Source: an uncultured Ruminiclostridium sp. (GTDB lineage Bacteria; Bacillota; Clostridia; Oscillospirales; Ruminococcaceae). Taken from it: a DNA stretch of 64,000 nt. Every line of letters begins with the position of its first letter. Position 1 is the first letter of the stretch. Positions 51,895 through 60,713 of the stretch are shown here, in pieces. The stretch lies in the NCBI GenBank assembly GCA_934454635.1, contig CAKSFR010000001.1, positions 124,001 through 188,000 of the forward strand, written 5' to 3'. A program made the position numbers and the translations under genes. Below the pieces are notes generated by a model. It saw only the letters and a program-made list of their open reading frames with translations, ran no database searches and was not told where the DNA came from.

Positions 51895-53973
51895 CTAATT
51901 TATTTTGCTCTTCTTTTTCTCTTTTTCCTTTTGTTTGATCTTATGAATAAGCAGTGTGTATGTCGGCATATAATTTTCATTCTCTATATTTTCTCCACCA
52001 TATACAGTATGCTCATAAGCATCAGCTAGATCTGAAATATCAGCTCCGTAATTCTCAAATGTTTTCTTTTTCAATTCCGATATAGTGTAAACAAGCTCTT
52101 GTTTTCCAAGCATTGCATGAATAAGCTTATTGACTTTAGGAAAAAGAATAACGACCTGTTCTCTGCCCCGAAGCCTTGCGACTCGTTTCAGAAACGCTCT
52201 TTCCTTTATTTTTGGAACTATAAATACAACAAATCCACCGATAAGCGCAACTAAAACGACGCAGCCGCCGAATATTAAAAATGTGTTGTCGAAGTACCCG
52301 CCGTCTGTGCGTGAAGATGTGGGGTCAAAATCAGTCCAACCGTATCCATCTATCCAAACCTGTACATAAGCGTGAGAATCTGCGGCTGTTACAAAGTAGT
52401 ACCCGTTTTCACTGTCATATTGCTGTATAAGAAAGCCTTCGACATACCTGCTTTTCAGTCCGAGTTCGCGGCATAGAAGCACCATCGCGGTAGCATAATC
52501 AGAGCACACCCCTCGTCTATAATTAAAAACAAATGTTTCCGGAGTCGAATCAACGGGTGAAAATTCATTATCATAAACAAAAATGTTGGACAAAAAATAT
52601 TGCTCGATTGCTATTGCTTTTTCAAGGTCGCTATTGCAGTTTGCGGTTATTTTGCGGGCAAGTTCTCCGAATTTATCAAACCCGTCATCTGACCTGAAGC
52701 AGCTTTTTCTTACATTTTCCGAAAGAAGATACTCATAAAGCGTATTGTTTTCTTTGAAAACCGCCAAATATTCCTCGCCCGCTGACGCTGACGAACAGAT
52801 GTCATTATATTTTCTTCCCATAACCTCTGAAAAAAGCTTGTCAGGTTCAAGCTTATACCACTTTATTGTATATTCGTTTACGGCAGGATTGTCTTCAGAC
52901 AGAAAATACTCGTCCATAGGCGTACGGTATATGTTGCCGGTTCTGCCTTCGGGCAGGCTGAAGCCTGCCGTGTTCTCCGCAGTATAAAGCGCGCGTATTC
53001 TGCCACTCTCTGATTTAATTACAGTGCTTTTTTCTTCAACATCAAAGCTTATTCCGTCATAAAGGAATGCTCGCGGATCCTCCCATGAGATATATTTCCA
53101 GAAGCTGTTGTACCCCGTTTCAGACTCGCCGTAATATGACCATGTGTCGCTCGACAAATTATAAAGATTAAAGCACTGTCGTTTGATAAGTCCGGGATTA
53201 TCGCCTTTAATAGTGAAAACTATCTTTTCATCATCTCCGGAGCTTGTGTATGATGAAGTGTTGGAATATGAATTGAAGTCTAGACCTGTTCCCGCTCCGC
53301 CAATGCTTATACCCGTTATAAGCTCATCGAATTGTTCGCGGTAGGGCGTAAATTCAGGCTTTGGAATAAATGCAGCCGCACCTACAACTATGATTATAAA
53401 CCCGCCGAGAATAATTACCGTGTTCTTTCCGCTCGCTGAAATACCGATATTTTGCTTTGTAATAAGCAAAACGAAAAAAAGCGTCGCTATCAGAATAATA
53501 TAAATTACGGGAATATCCGAAAACGTTTTTGCAAAAAGCGAAAACGGGCACATACATATCAAAAACACAAAAACTGTGCGATACCGTATGCTTGTGAAAT
53601 AATAAAGCGCGCTTCCGAGAACAAAACCGCACATAAAAATAAGCGCAAAAATGTTCCCAACATAGATTTTGTTCATTTTATCAGGTTCAAAGAACCATTG
53701 ATACAGTATTTCCTTTCCCGAATCTATGCATAGGCTTCCGATAAAAAGCGATAAAACAAGCAGTCCGATAATTCCGCCTGCCGCTATTGGCTGCTTGTTC
53801 AGTTTCCGCAGAAAATCAAGACTCAAAAAAAGAATAAATGTGTATATGCCGCCAAAAGCAGTCAACAAAAGCACTGTCGTAGGCGATGACGCTGCATAAA
53901 TATATATAAGCGAACTGAACAGAACCGTCATGAGCAGCATCGGAATTGTATTTTGTTTTAAAAAATCCCTCAA
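51895..53973 (-). CDS. Membrane transglutaminase-like protein
   Basis: A 692-residue membrane protein. About six N-terminal helices span residues 10-210, an extracytoplasmic region follows, and the transglutaminase/protease domain has the triad residues in RRGVCSDYATAMVLLCRELG (Cys), SHAYVQVWI (His) and GWTDFDPT (Asp). A further helix lies near 555-580, then a charged cytosolic tail. It starts at a TTG (53973) with AAAGGAG six bases upstream. It forms the common MoxR-DUF58-transglutaminase set. Confidence 0.88.
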   Translation of the reverse strand: MRDFLKQNTIPMLLMTVLFSSLIYIYAASSPTTVLLLTAFGGIYTFILFLSLDFLRKLNKQPIAAGGIIGLLVLSLFIGSLCIDSGKEILYQWFFEPDKMNKIYVGNIFALIFMCGFVLGSALYYFTSIRYRTVFVFLICMCPFSLFAKTFSDIPVIYIILIATLFFVLLITKQNIGISASGKNTVIILGGFIIIVVGAAAFIPKPEFTPYREQFDELITGISIGGAGTGLDFNSYSNTSSYTSSGDDEKIVFTIKGDNPGLIKRQCFNLYNLSSDTWSYYGESETGYNSFWKYISWEDPRAFLYDGISFDVEEKSTVIKSESGRIRALYTAENTAGFSLPEGRTGNIYRTPMDEYFLSEDNPAVNEYTIKWYKLEPDKLFSEVMGRKYNDICSSASAGEEYLAVFKENNTLYEYLLSENVRKSCFRSDDGFDKFGELARKITANCNSDLEKAIAIEQYFLSNIFVYDNEFSPVDSTPETFVFNYRRGVCSDYATAMVLLCRELGLKSRYVEGFLIQQYDSENGYYFVTAADSHAYVQVWIDGYGWTDFDPTSSRTDGGYFDNTFLIFGGCVVLVALIGGFVVFIVPKIKERAFLKRVARLRGREQVVILFPKVNKLIHAMLGKQELVYTISELKKKTFENYGADISDLADAYEHTVYGGENIENENYMPTYTLLIHKIKQKEKEKKKSKIN

Positions 53974-53985
53974 AGTGCTCTCCTT

Positions 53986-55116
53986 TCAGCCAACAAAACG
54001 GATCTGCCCATTTTCTTTCTCAATTTTCCATATGTCACTGCCGCCGCCAATGCAAACTGCGGCTGAACAGTTCTTCCCAACCGACTTTTTTTCTTCCATA
54101 AAACCGATAAGCGCGTTATCCGCGCAAGGCGAAAAAATAACTGCACGTTCGTCTGAAAAAGTGCTTGGAAAACGATTTACGTTATTATCCGAAAAAGCAT
54201 AATCGGTCATTTTGTATCGAAGCTGAGCAGCGTCGGCAGGATTCTGCACCGAAATTTCCTCCCAGAGTCCATCAAACCGCAGGCACACTCTCACGGGAAT
54301 CTCCATTTTTGCAAAACGATCGGCAAGTCCGAGCATAGCTTCAGCGGTAAGCTGATCGGCGTCATTATCGACGCCTTTTTTATCAAGGATAAATACCTGC
54401 TCCGCTCTGCCCGAGCCTTCAAAGCAACGCACAAACAATTCCCCTCTTTTAGCCGAAAGCTTCCAGTTGATTAGCTTCAGACTGTCGCCGGGAATATATT
54501 GCCGATGTTCATATCCGGGCGTACCGTTGAAGCAGTTGGCTGCCGCGTTTGTATCCTCGCAGTCATCAAAAAAAGCTTCGTCGGAAAGATTGCGCGCAAA
54601 GCTGTCTCTCTCGCTTATATCCGGAATATCAGGATAAACCTTAACTTCAAGCATACTCTGGGGAATCGGAACACGATAACTGCAAAGCCCCAAAAAATCA
54701 GAAACGGTAAAAGTCGACAGACCAAGCTTGCCTTTTCCGAAATATTCGGCTTTATATTCGGATTTAAAGACGCATTCGTCGCGCCCGAGCATTACTGCAC
54801 TAATCTTAGTCGGCGACAGTGTCTTAAAATTATAGCTGCTGAAAAATTCGGCGGTAAGAACCGTTGTAGGAAATATCCCCGACTTTTTGATAATTACGCT
54901 TAGCTGTACACAGTCGCCTTTGTTGAGTATATCCTCGCTTATTTGAAGGCGTGAGGATATATTACGCTTAGTATAAAGACAAAGTCCTACAGAAGCAATT
55001 GCCGCTAAAACAAGAACAATAAGCAGATAACCGCCTCCCGGACCGTCCAAAAACAGCATAAACAAAACAGAAACAGCAATAAGCACAAGATATGTCAGAA
55101 TTGATTTTATCTTCAT
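53986..55116 (-). CDS. DUF58 domain protein
   Basis: A 376-residue protein with two N-terminal helices (residues 5-45) and the DUF58 signature YIPGDSLKLINWKLSAKRGELFVRCFEG, a von Willebrand-like fold. It is usually a partner of MoxR-type AAA+ ATPases. It lies between moxR and the transglutaminase gene with gaps of 2 and 12 bases. The cellular role is not established; a chaperone or envelope-assembly function is often proposed. Confidence 0.88.
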   Translation of the reverse strand: MKIKSILTYLVLIAVSVLFMLFLDGPGGGYLLIVLVLAAIASVGLCLYTKRNISSRLQISEDILNKGDCVQLSVIIKKSGIFPTTVLTAEFFSSYNFKTLSPTKISAVMLGRDECVFKSEYKAEYFGKGKLGLSTFTVSDFLGLCSYRVPIPQSMLEVKVYPDIPDISERDSFARNLSDEAFFDDCEDTNAAANCFNGTPGYEHRQYIPGDSLKLINWKLSAKRGELFVRCFEGSGRAEQVFILDKKGVDNDADQLTAEAMLGLADRFAKMEIPVRVCLRFDGLWEEISVQNPADAAQLRYKMTDYAFSDNNVNRFPSTFSDERAVIFSPCADNALIGFMEEKKSVGKNCSAAVCIGGGSDIWKIEKENGQIRFVG

Positions 55117-55118
55117 TT

Positions 55119-56048
55119 TTATACCTGAGCCAGCGGAATTGCAACACCGGAAAGAATTGCCTGCATAGCCGCCTGTGTGCTGCCGTGGACGGACTTGCCT
55201 TTCGGCGAAAGCATAAGTCGGTGCGCCAGAACCTCTACTGTGAGATATTTAACATCATCAGGTACAACATAGTTCCTTCCGTTTATAAGCGCAAGCGCTT
55301 TAGAAGCGGTATAAAGTGCAATGCTGCCGCGCGGGCTTGCGCCAAGAACAGTAAATTCACTGTTCCGCGTGGCATTTACAATATCAATTATATATTTCTT
55401 CACGCTTTCATGAACCCGAACACCTTCTGCCTGTTTCTTCAGTTCAATTACATCGTTAAGGCTTATAACGGCAGGCAGCTTGTTCTTTTCACCGCTGTTT
55501 TTTTCAAGAATCTGCATTTCCTCAGAAGGTTCGGGATAACCTATCGAAAGCTTCATAAGAAAACGATCCATCTGCGCCTCGGGAAGATGATATGTTCCGT
55601 AGGTTTCTACGGGATTCTGAGTTGCAAGCGTCATGAACGGCTGTGGAAGTCGATGCGTTACACCGTCCACGCTTACCTGAAGTTCTTCCATGATCTCAAG
55701 CAGCGCCGACTGTGCTTTCGGAGAAGCGCGGTTTATTTCATCTGCAAGCAGAAAATTGCACATTGCTGCGCCGCTTCTGTATTCGCTCTCGCCTGTTTTT
55801 GTATTTATCATGCTGAAGCCCGTGATGTCTGACGGCATAAGGTCGGGAGTAAACTGAATGCGTCTGCACTCGCCGTTCACACTTTCCGAAAGTGCTGAAA
55901 CAAGGCGGGTTTTTCCAACGCCGGGCACGTCCTCGATAAGAACATGACCGCCGGAAAGTAATGCGGCTGCAAGCTTTAAAATAACTTCTTTTTTTCCGAT
56001 TATAACTTTTTCAATGTTGTCCGCAAGCAGTTGTATTTTCTCATTCAT
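55119..56048 (-). CDS. MoxR-family AAA+ ATPase
   Basis: A 309-residue ATPase. Walker A is GVGKTR in EDVPGVGKTRLVSALSE, Walker B LLADEINRASPKAQSALLEIM, sensor 1 ATQNPVE, arginine finger and sensor 2 regions present. Probably drives conformational change in the DUF58/transglutaminase partners. It overlaps the CBS gene by 8 bases. Confidence 0.93.
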   Translation of the reverse strand: MNEKIQLLADNIEKVIIGKKEVILKLAAALLSGGHVLIEDVPGVGKTRLVSALSESVNGECRRIQFTPDLMPSDITGFSMINTKTGESEYRSGAAMCNFLLADEINRASPKAQSALLEIMEELQVSVDGVTHRLPQPFMTLATQNPVETYGTYHLPEAQMDRFLMKLSIGYPEPSEEMQILEKNSGEKNKLPAVISLNDVIELKKQAEGVRVHESVKKYIIDIVNATRNSEFTVLGASPRGSIALYTASKALALINGRNYVVPDDVKYLTVEVLAHRLMLSPKGKSVHGSTQAAMQAILSGVAIPLAQV

Positions 56049-56454
56049 TTGTTATCATTTCTCTTTCATAAAAATAATTTATTATATCTCGTCGTGTAAC
56101 TATTCCGATAAAAATATTTCTGTCGTCAACTACCGGAACGAAATTTTGTTCCATTATCCTGAGTAAAAGTTCGTTCATATCCGCGCTTACGCTTACCGCA
56201 TGGTCGCGCTTTGAACGCATTATATCGGTCAGCTTCACTTTTTCGCTTTCCTTAAGCGTAAAGCCGTTTTTATCTGTTATTGTCCATAGGAAATCTCCCT
56301 CGCTGACTGTTCCGAGATATTCTCCGCTCGGAGAAATAACGGGAATTGCAGTGTATCCGTGAGCACGCATTTTTTCAAGCCCCTGCCGCATCGTACATTC
56401 AGAACTTAGATATGCAACTGTCGCTTTAGGCTTAAGCAGAAAAAGTAAATTCAT
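56041..56454 (-). CDS. CBS domain pair protein
   Basis: A 137-residue protein made almost only of two CBS domains (residues ~15-75 and ~75-130), which typically sense adenosine nucleotides. HGYTAIPVISPSGEYLGTVSEGD and NFVPVVDDRNIFIGIVTRRDII are the two cores. First gene of the CBS-moxR-DUF58-transglutaminase operon, so it may link the system to energy state (inference). Confidence 0.9.
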   Translation of the reverse strand: MNLLFLLKPKATVAYLSSECTMRQGLEKMRAHGYTAIPVISPSGEYLGTVSEGDFLWTITDKNGFTLKESEKVKLTDIMRSKRDHAVSVSADMNELLLRIMEQNFVPVVDDRNIFIGIVTRRDIINYFYEREMITNE

Positions 56455-56508
56455 ATTTACGTCCTTTCTTTGCCGCTTTAACTTGATGTTGAAAATCTTA
56501 TTTGTAAC

Positions 56509-56537
56509 AGTATAACATATTTATCCATAATCTTCAA
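56509..56537 (-). promoter_or_regulatory. Promoter of the CBS-moxR operon
   Basis: Minus-strand TTGAAG (56537-56532), 17 bases, TATACT (56514-56509). Confidence 0.7.
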
Positions 56538-56599
56538 GAGTTTTTGTTTATATATAATACAGTTTGGAAAAATTTCAGGAGATTTTCATTTTTTGCTTG

Positions 56600-56628
56600 T
56601 TGTCAATATCTTTATAATATGGTATAAT
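56600..56628 (+). promoter_or_regulatory. Promoter of the fused ABC transporter
   Basis: TTGTCA (56600-56605), 17 bases, TATAAT (56623-56628), followed by AAGGGGG at the ribosome site and a TTG start codon. Confidence 0.75.
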
Positions 56629-56666
56629 ACACCGTATGCAAAACAAATACAAAAGGGGGCATTTTC

Positions 56667-59537
56667 TTGCTGAGCTTGAAAAGCATCATAAAAGATTATG
56701 CAATGGGCGGAAATACCGTTCATGCGCTAAAGGGCGTAAGCATTGACTTCCGTGAGAATGAATTTGTATCTATTCTTGGACAATCCGGCTGCGGAAAAAC
56801 AACAATGCTGAATATTATCGGCGGACTTGACCGATATACCGACGGAGATCTTATTATCGACGGTGTTTCGACAAAAAAATATAAAGACCGTGACTGGGAT
56901 ACCTACCGAAATCACAAAATCGGATTTGTTTTTCAAAGCTATAACCTTATCCCGCACCAGACTGTTCTGGCAAACGTTGAACTTGCGCTGACGCTTTCCG
57001 GAGTATCAAAATCAGAGCGAAGAAAACGCGCAATTGAGGTTCTGGAAAAAGTCGGATTGGGCGACCAGCTTAAAAAGAAACCCAATCAGATGTCGGGAGG
57101 ACAGATGCAGCGTGTTGCGATTGCCCGCGCACTTATAAACAATCCCGATATTCTGCTCGCAGACGAGCCCACCGGCGCTCTGGACAGCGCAACCAGCGTT
57201 CAGATAATGGAAATTCTCAGGGAAATTTCAAAAGATAAGCTGATTATAATGGTTACGCATAATCCCGAGCTTGCCGAGAAATATTCAAATCGCATTATCA
57301 GACTCGTTGACGGAAAGGTTGTTGACGACAGCAACCCATATACAAACGAGCAGCCGCTCAAAAGTGCTCCCGAAAAGGTCAAAAAAACGTCAATGTCATT
57401 TTTTACGGCTATGTCGCTCAGCCTTAATAATCTAATGACAAAAAAAGGGCGCACCATACTCACGGCGTTTGCAGGAAGTATAGGAATAATCGGAATCGCG
57501 CTTATTCTGTCGCTTTCAAGCGGCGTTCAGGACTATATTGATGATATCCAGTCGGACACACTCGCATCATACCCTCTTATGATTGACAGCAGCACAACCG
57601 ACATGACATCGTTTATGTCGTCATCAATGACAGCTCGCGCGGAAGCTCTTTCGGAAGAACGTGACGAAAACACAATTTACACGAACAATCGCCTCGGCGA
57701 TATGTTCACAATGATGTATCAGGAAACGAACACCAACGACCTCAAAAGCTTCAAGGAATTTCTCGACAGCTCTGAAAGCGGTATTTCCGATTACTGCACT
57801 CATGTTGAATATTCCTATGGAATAACACTTCAGGTTTTTGCCGACTATACCGAAAATATCCATCAGGTCAACCCAAGCAGCGTCATGGATGAAATAGGCT
57901 TCGGAGCAATGAGCGGGATGATGTCGCTCGCGTCAAATATGTCTTCTTCCTCCGCGGGGCAAATGGATATTTTTGAGGAAATAAGCGATAACGAGAAAAT
58001 GCTTGATACAAAATACGAAATCCTCGCGGGTGATTTTCCTAAAAATTTCGACGAAGCGATTCTTATTGTTGATAACCGCAACGAAATTACAGACTACACG
58101 CTTTATACGCTGGGTATGCGTGACGTAACCGAACTCCGCGACGCAGTGCGCGACATGATTCAGAAAAAAGATGATGTTGCCGAGCTTTCCGACGGAAAAA
58201 ATTACAGCTTTGACGATTTTCTCGGAAAAACATTCCGCGTTGTTGATAACACTGCATTCTATCAGAAAAACGCCGATGGGATCTGGGAAGATATGCGCGG
58301 CGACTCCGAATTTATGAACAATATTGTTAAAAACGGTATTCAGCTTAAAATCGTCGGAATTGTGCGTACAAAAGAAGAAAGTATGTCGTCGATAAGCGGC
58401 ACTATCGGTTACACCAAGGCGCTTATGGAAATGGTTTCTGAAAGAGTCAACGAAAGCGAGATTGTTAAAGAACAGCGCGACAACAAGGAATATGATATTT
58501 TCAGCGGACTTCCCTTTGATGGTACGGCGGCAGGAGATGAAGCTGTTAAAAATGCGGAACTTGAAGCTGAACAGCGCAAACAGGAAGCTGAAAAAATGAT
58601 GCAGCAAATGGCTGAAATGCGGTCGCAGGCAGGCGAATTTGATATATCCGCTCTTACCCCGGAACAGCAGCAGGCGCTTGCGGCGATGTCCGATGAGGAA
58701 CGCGAACAATTTATGATGTCTATGAAGCCGACAAATTCGGAACAAATCAATTCTTCGGATTTTGATGTGGAAAATATTGATTTCTCAGGAGTTGATTTAT
58801 CCTCGCTTACTGATGAACAGCGTGCATATTTTGCTTCGCTTTCAGATGAAGAACGCAAAGAGCTGATGAAAAATTATATGCAGACTGCGACAGCTTCAAC
58901 GATTGTTTCTTCATCAACGTATTACGATAACATGAATGCCCTCGGCGTTATCGACTTAGACACGCCAAGTTCAATAAACATTTATCCTATTGATTTTGAA
59001 GCAAAAGAAAAAATCACCGATATCATTTCTGAATACAATACGCGTATGGAAAACTCGGGCGAAAAATCAAAAGTTATCACATACACCGACGTTGTCGGTA
59101 TGCTTATGTCATCGGTTACCGACATTATAAATGCGATAAGCTATATTCTGATCGCGTTTGTCGCTATTTCTCTTGTTGTTTCATCAATAATGATAGGAAT
59201 TATAACCTACATTTCGGTTCTCGAGCGTACAAAGGAAATTGGTATTCTTCGCTCCATCGGTGCGTCAAAGCGAGACATATCCAGAGTGTTCAACGCGGAA
59301 ACGGTTATTATTGGACTTGTTTCAGGCGGAATCGGAATCGGTATAACGCTGCTTCTTAACATTGTTATCAACATCATAATTGAAAATATAACCGATATAA
59401 GCGGGTTATCGCAGCTTCCCGCACTTGCAGGCATCATTCTTGTTGCAATAAGCGTAATGCTCACACTTATTGCAGGGCTTCTTCCCTCCCGTGTTGCAGC
59501 AAAGAAAGACCCAGTCGTTGCTCTTCGCAGCGAATAA
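56667..59537 (+). CDS. MacB-like fused ABC transporter (ATPase plus FtsX-type permease)
   Basis: A 956-residue protein joining an ATPase and a permease. Residues 1-225 have Walker A GQSGCGKTT, signature MSGGQMQRVAIARA and Walker B ILLADEPTGALD. TM1 is near 260-285. The large extracytoplasmic region, ~290-810, contains a Gln/Glu-rich coiled-coil near 625-655 and two copies of a repeat ending SDEER (about 665-695 and 715-745). The last three helices carry the FtsX block ERTKEIGILRSIGASKRDI. Start codon TTG. MacB-type transporters often move peptides or act as mechanotransmission pumps. Substrate unknown. Confidence 0.9.
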   Translation: MLSLKSIIKDYAMGGNTVHALKGVSIDFRENEFVSILGQSGCGKTTMLNIIGGLDRYTDGDLIIDGVSTKKYKDRDWDTYRNHKIGFVFQSYNLIPHQTVLANVELALTLSGVSKSERRKRAIEVLEKVGLGDQLKKKPNQMSGGQMQRVAIARALINNPDILLADEPTGALDSATSVQIMEILREISKDKLIIMVTHNPELAEKYSNRIIRLVDGKVVDDSNPYTNEQPLKSAPEKVKKTSMSFFTAMSLSLNNLMTKKGRTILTAFAGSIGIIGIALILSLSSGVQDYIDDIQSDTLASYPLMIDSSTTDMTSFMSSSMTARAEALSEERDENTIYTNNRLGDMFTMMYQETNTNDLKSFKEFLDSSESGISDYCTHVEYSYGITLQVFADYTENIHQVNPSSVMDEIGFGAMSGMMSLASNMSSSSAGQMDIFEEISDNEKMLDTKYEILAGDFPKNFDEAILIVDNRNEITDYTLYTLGMRDVTELRDAVRDMIQKKDDVAELSDGKNYSFDDFLGKTFRVVDNTAFYQKNADGIWEDMRGDSEFMNNIVKNGIQLKIVGIVRTKEESMSSISGTIGYTKALMEMVSERVNESEIVKEQRDNKEYDIFSGLPFDGTAAGDEAVKNAELEAEQRKQEAEKMMQQMAEMRSQAGEFDISALTPEQQQALAAMSDEEREQFMMSMKPTNSEQINSSDFDVENIDFSGVDLSSLTDEQRAYFASLSDEERKELMKNYMQTATASTIVSSSTYYDNMNALGVIDLDTPSSINIYPIDFEAKEKITDIISEYNTRMENSGEKSKVITYTDVVGMLMSSVTDIINAISYILIAFVAISLVVSSIMIGIITYISVLERTKEIGILRSIGASKRDISRVFNAETVIIGLVSGGIGIGITLLLNIVINIIIENITDISGLSQLPALAGIILVAISVMLTLIAGLLPSRVAAKKDPVVALRSE

Positions 59538-59560
59538 TCTTCGTTACTGCTTTCGGCAGG

Positions 59561-59670
59561 GGCGCGGGGCGCACGCGCCGCTGAACGCTTAGCGTTCAGC
59601 GGCAGCAGGCGGCAAAGCCGCCTGCTCTTTCTATTTGCTCAGGCAAATAGAAAGGCGTGCGCCCCGCGCC
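59561..59670. repeat. Fully paired cloverleaf element
   Basis: A 16-bp outer stem (59561-59576 with 59655-59670) encloses three contiguous perfect hairpins: 13 bp around one central T (59577-59603), 10 bp with loop AAA (59604-59626) and 12 bp with loop TCAG (59627-59654). No base is unpaired at the junction. The outer stem and first two hairpins are very GC-rich, the third AT-rich. A T5 run at 59675-59679 follows, so it may also terminate the ABC-transporter transcript. It looks like a palindromic interspersed repeat. Confidence 0.9.
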
Positions 59671-59743
59671 GCGGTTTTTCGCATACAATGCATTTTGCAC
59701 AAATCGGTAATACATTGAGGGAAAATCTTGTGCATTAAAAGTA

Positions 59744-59771
59744 TTGATTTTCTCGCCGGTTATGCTATAAT
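59744..59771 (+). promoter_or_regulatory. pnuC promoter
   Basis: TTGATT (59744-59749), 16 bases, TATAAT (59766-59771). Predicted leader of roughly 100 bases before pnuC. Confidence 0.7.
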
Positions 59772-59777
59772 AATATC

Positions 59778-59881
59778 ACAATATAAAACTGCCACCGGGT
59801 AGTGAAGCTTACAGCATTCGCCGCACATCGTTAGGTCTTAGAAGATGTGCGCAACGAATGCTGTTTTTTGTTGGAGGTAGT
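59778..59881 (+). promoter_or_regulatory. pnuC leader with terminator abutting the ribosome site
   Basis: ACAGCATTCG (59811-59820) pairs with CGAATGCTGT (59855-59864), and inside it CGCACATC (59822-59829) pairs with GATGTGCG (59844-59851). T6 (59864-59869) follows, and GGAGG begins at 59873. This is an intrinsic terminator directly before the start of pnuC, as in attenuators and riboswitches. I do not recognise a known aptamer class in the ~35 bases before it. Confidence 0.6.
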
Positions 59882-60598
59882 ATGAAAGTAAGAAATCCTT
59901 TTTCTCAGCTTACTAAATCAGAATGGATTTTATGGGGAATTTCCGCTGCGATAGTTACTGTTTCATTCTTTTTTGGTGAAAATAACAGCATACTCAATCT
60001 CATTGCTTCGCTTACGGGTGTTACATCTCTTATATTCGTCGCAAAGGGAGATGTTTTCGGGCAGGTGCTGACCGTTTTGTTCAGCGTAATGTACAGCATC
60101 ATTTCGTACAGATTCCGATATTACGGAGAAATGATAACCTATCTCGGAATGACCGCTCCCGTAGCACTTATGTCGGTAATAAGCTGGCTGCGGCATCCGT
60201 TTGAAAGCGGGAAAGCAGAAGTGAAAATAGAAAAGCTTACGACGGCAAAAATAATCGCGCTTATTGTACTTAACGCCCTTATAACAACGCTTTTCTACTT
60301 TATTTTGCTGTTTTTTGATACGCCAAACCTGATTATAAGCACAATTTCTGTAACAACCAGCTTTGCCGCTGCATTTCTTCAGTTTCTTCGCTCGCCTTTT
60401 TATGCCGTAGCATACGCGGCAAATGATATCGTGCTTATTATTTTGTGGACGCTGGCGTCTTTTGAAAATCCGTCTTTTATTTCGGTAGTCGTTTGTTTTA
60501 CTGCATTTTTCGCTAACGACATATATGGATTTATCAATTGGAAGCGAATGAAAAAGAGGCAAAATGAAATAACGGAAATAAACCGTCAAAATTCATAA
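59882..60598 (+). CDS. pnuC: PnuC-family vitamin transporter
   Basis: A 238-residue membrane protein with about seven helices and a short N-terminal tail. Seen are the family pattern LIASLTGVTSLIFVAKGDVFGQ and YGEMITYLGMTAPVALMSVISWLRHPF. PnuC proteins facilitate uptake of nicotinamide riboside; relatives take thiamin or riboflavin. The substrate here is not fixed by sequence. GGAGG lies four bases before the ATG at 59882. Confidence 0.9.
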   Translation: MKVRNPFSQLTKSEWILWGISAAIVTVSFFFGENNSILNLIASLTGVTSLIFVAKGDVFGQVLTVLFSVMYSIISYRFRYYGEMITYLGMTAPVALMSVISWLRHPFESGKAEVKIEKLTTAKIIALIVLNALITTLFYFILLFFDTPNLIISTISVTTSFAAAFLQFLRSPFYAVAYAANDIVLIILWTLASFENPSFISVVVCFTAFFANDIYGFINWKRMKKRQNEITEINRQNS

Positions 60599-60639
60599 AT
60601 TATATTGTTATAGCACTAAAAATATATAAAAAATTGAGA

Positions 60640-60668
60640 TTGTATTTGCTTAGATTTTGTGATATACT
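60640..60668 (+). promoter_or_regulatory. Promoter of the MATE gene
   Basis: TTGTAT (60640-60645), 17 bases, TATACT (60663-60668), preceded by TGTGA giving an extended -10. Confidence 0.5.
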
Positions 60669-60713
60669 TTGAAATGCTTTCGCTAAAAACAATAAAATAA
60701 AAGGAGAGAAATT

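Noticed and set aside
55092..55832. 246-codon plus-strand open frame
   Set aside because: Antisense to moxR and rich in Cys, Arg and Phe, as expected of a complement frame.
57933..58745. 270-codon minus-strand open frame
   Set aside because: Antisense to the ABC transporter; His/Phe-rich with no domain.
59778..59881. TPP, FMN or preQ1 riboswitch before pnuC
   Set aside because: None of their conserved cores is present; only the terminator hairpin is certain.
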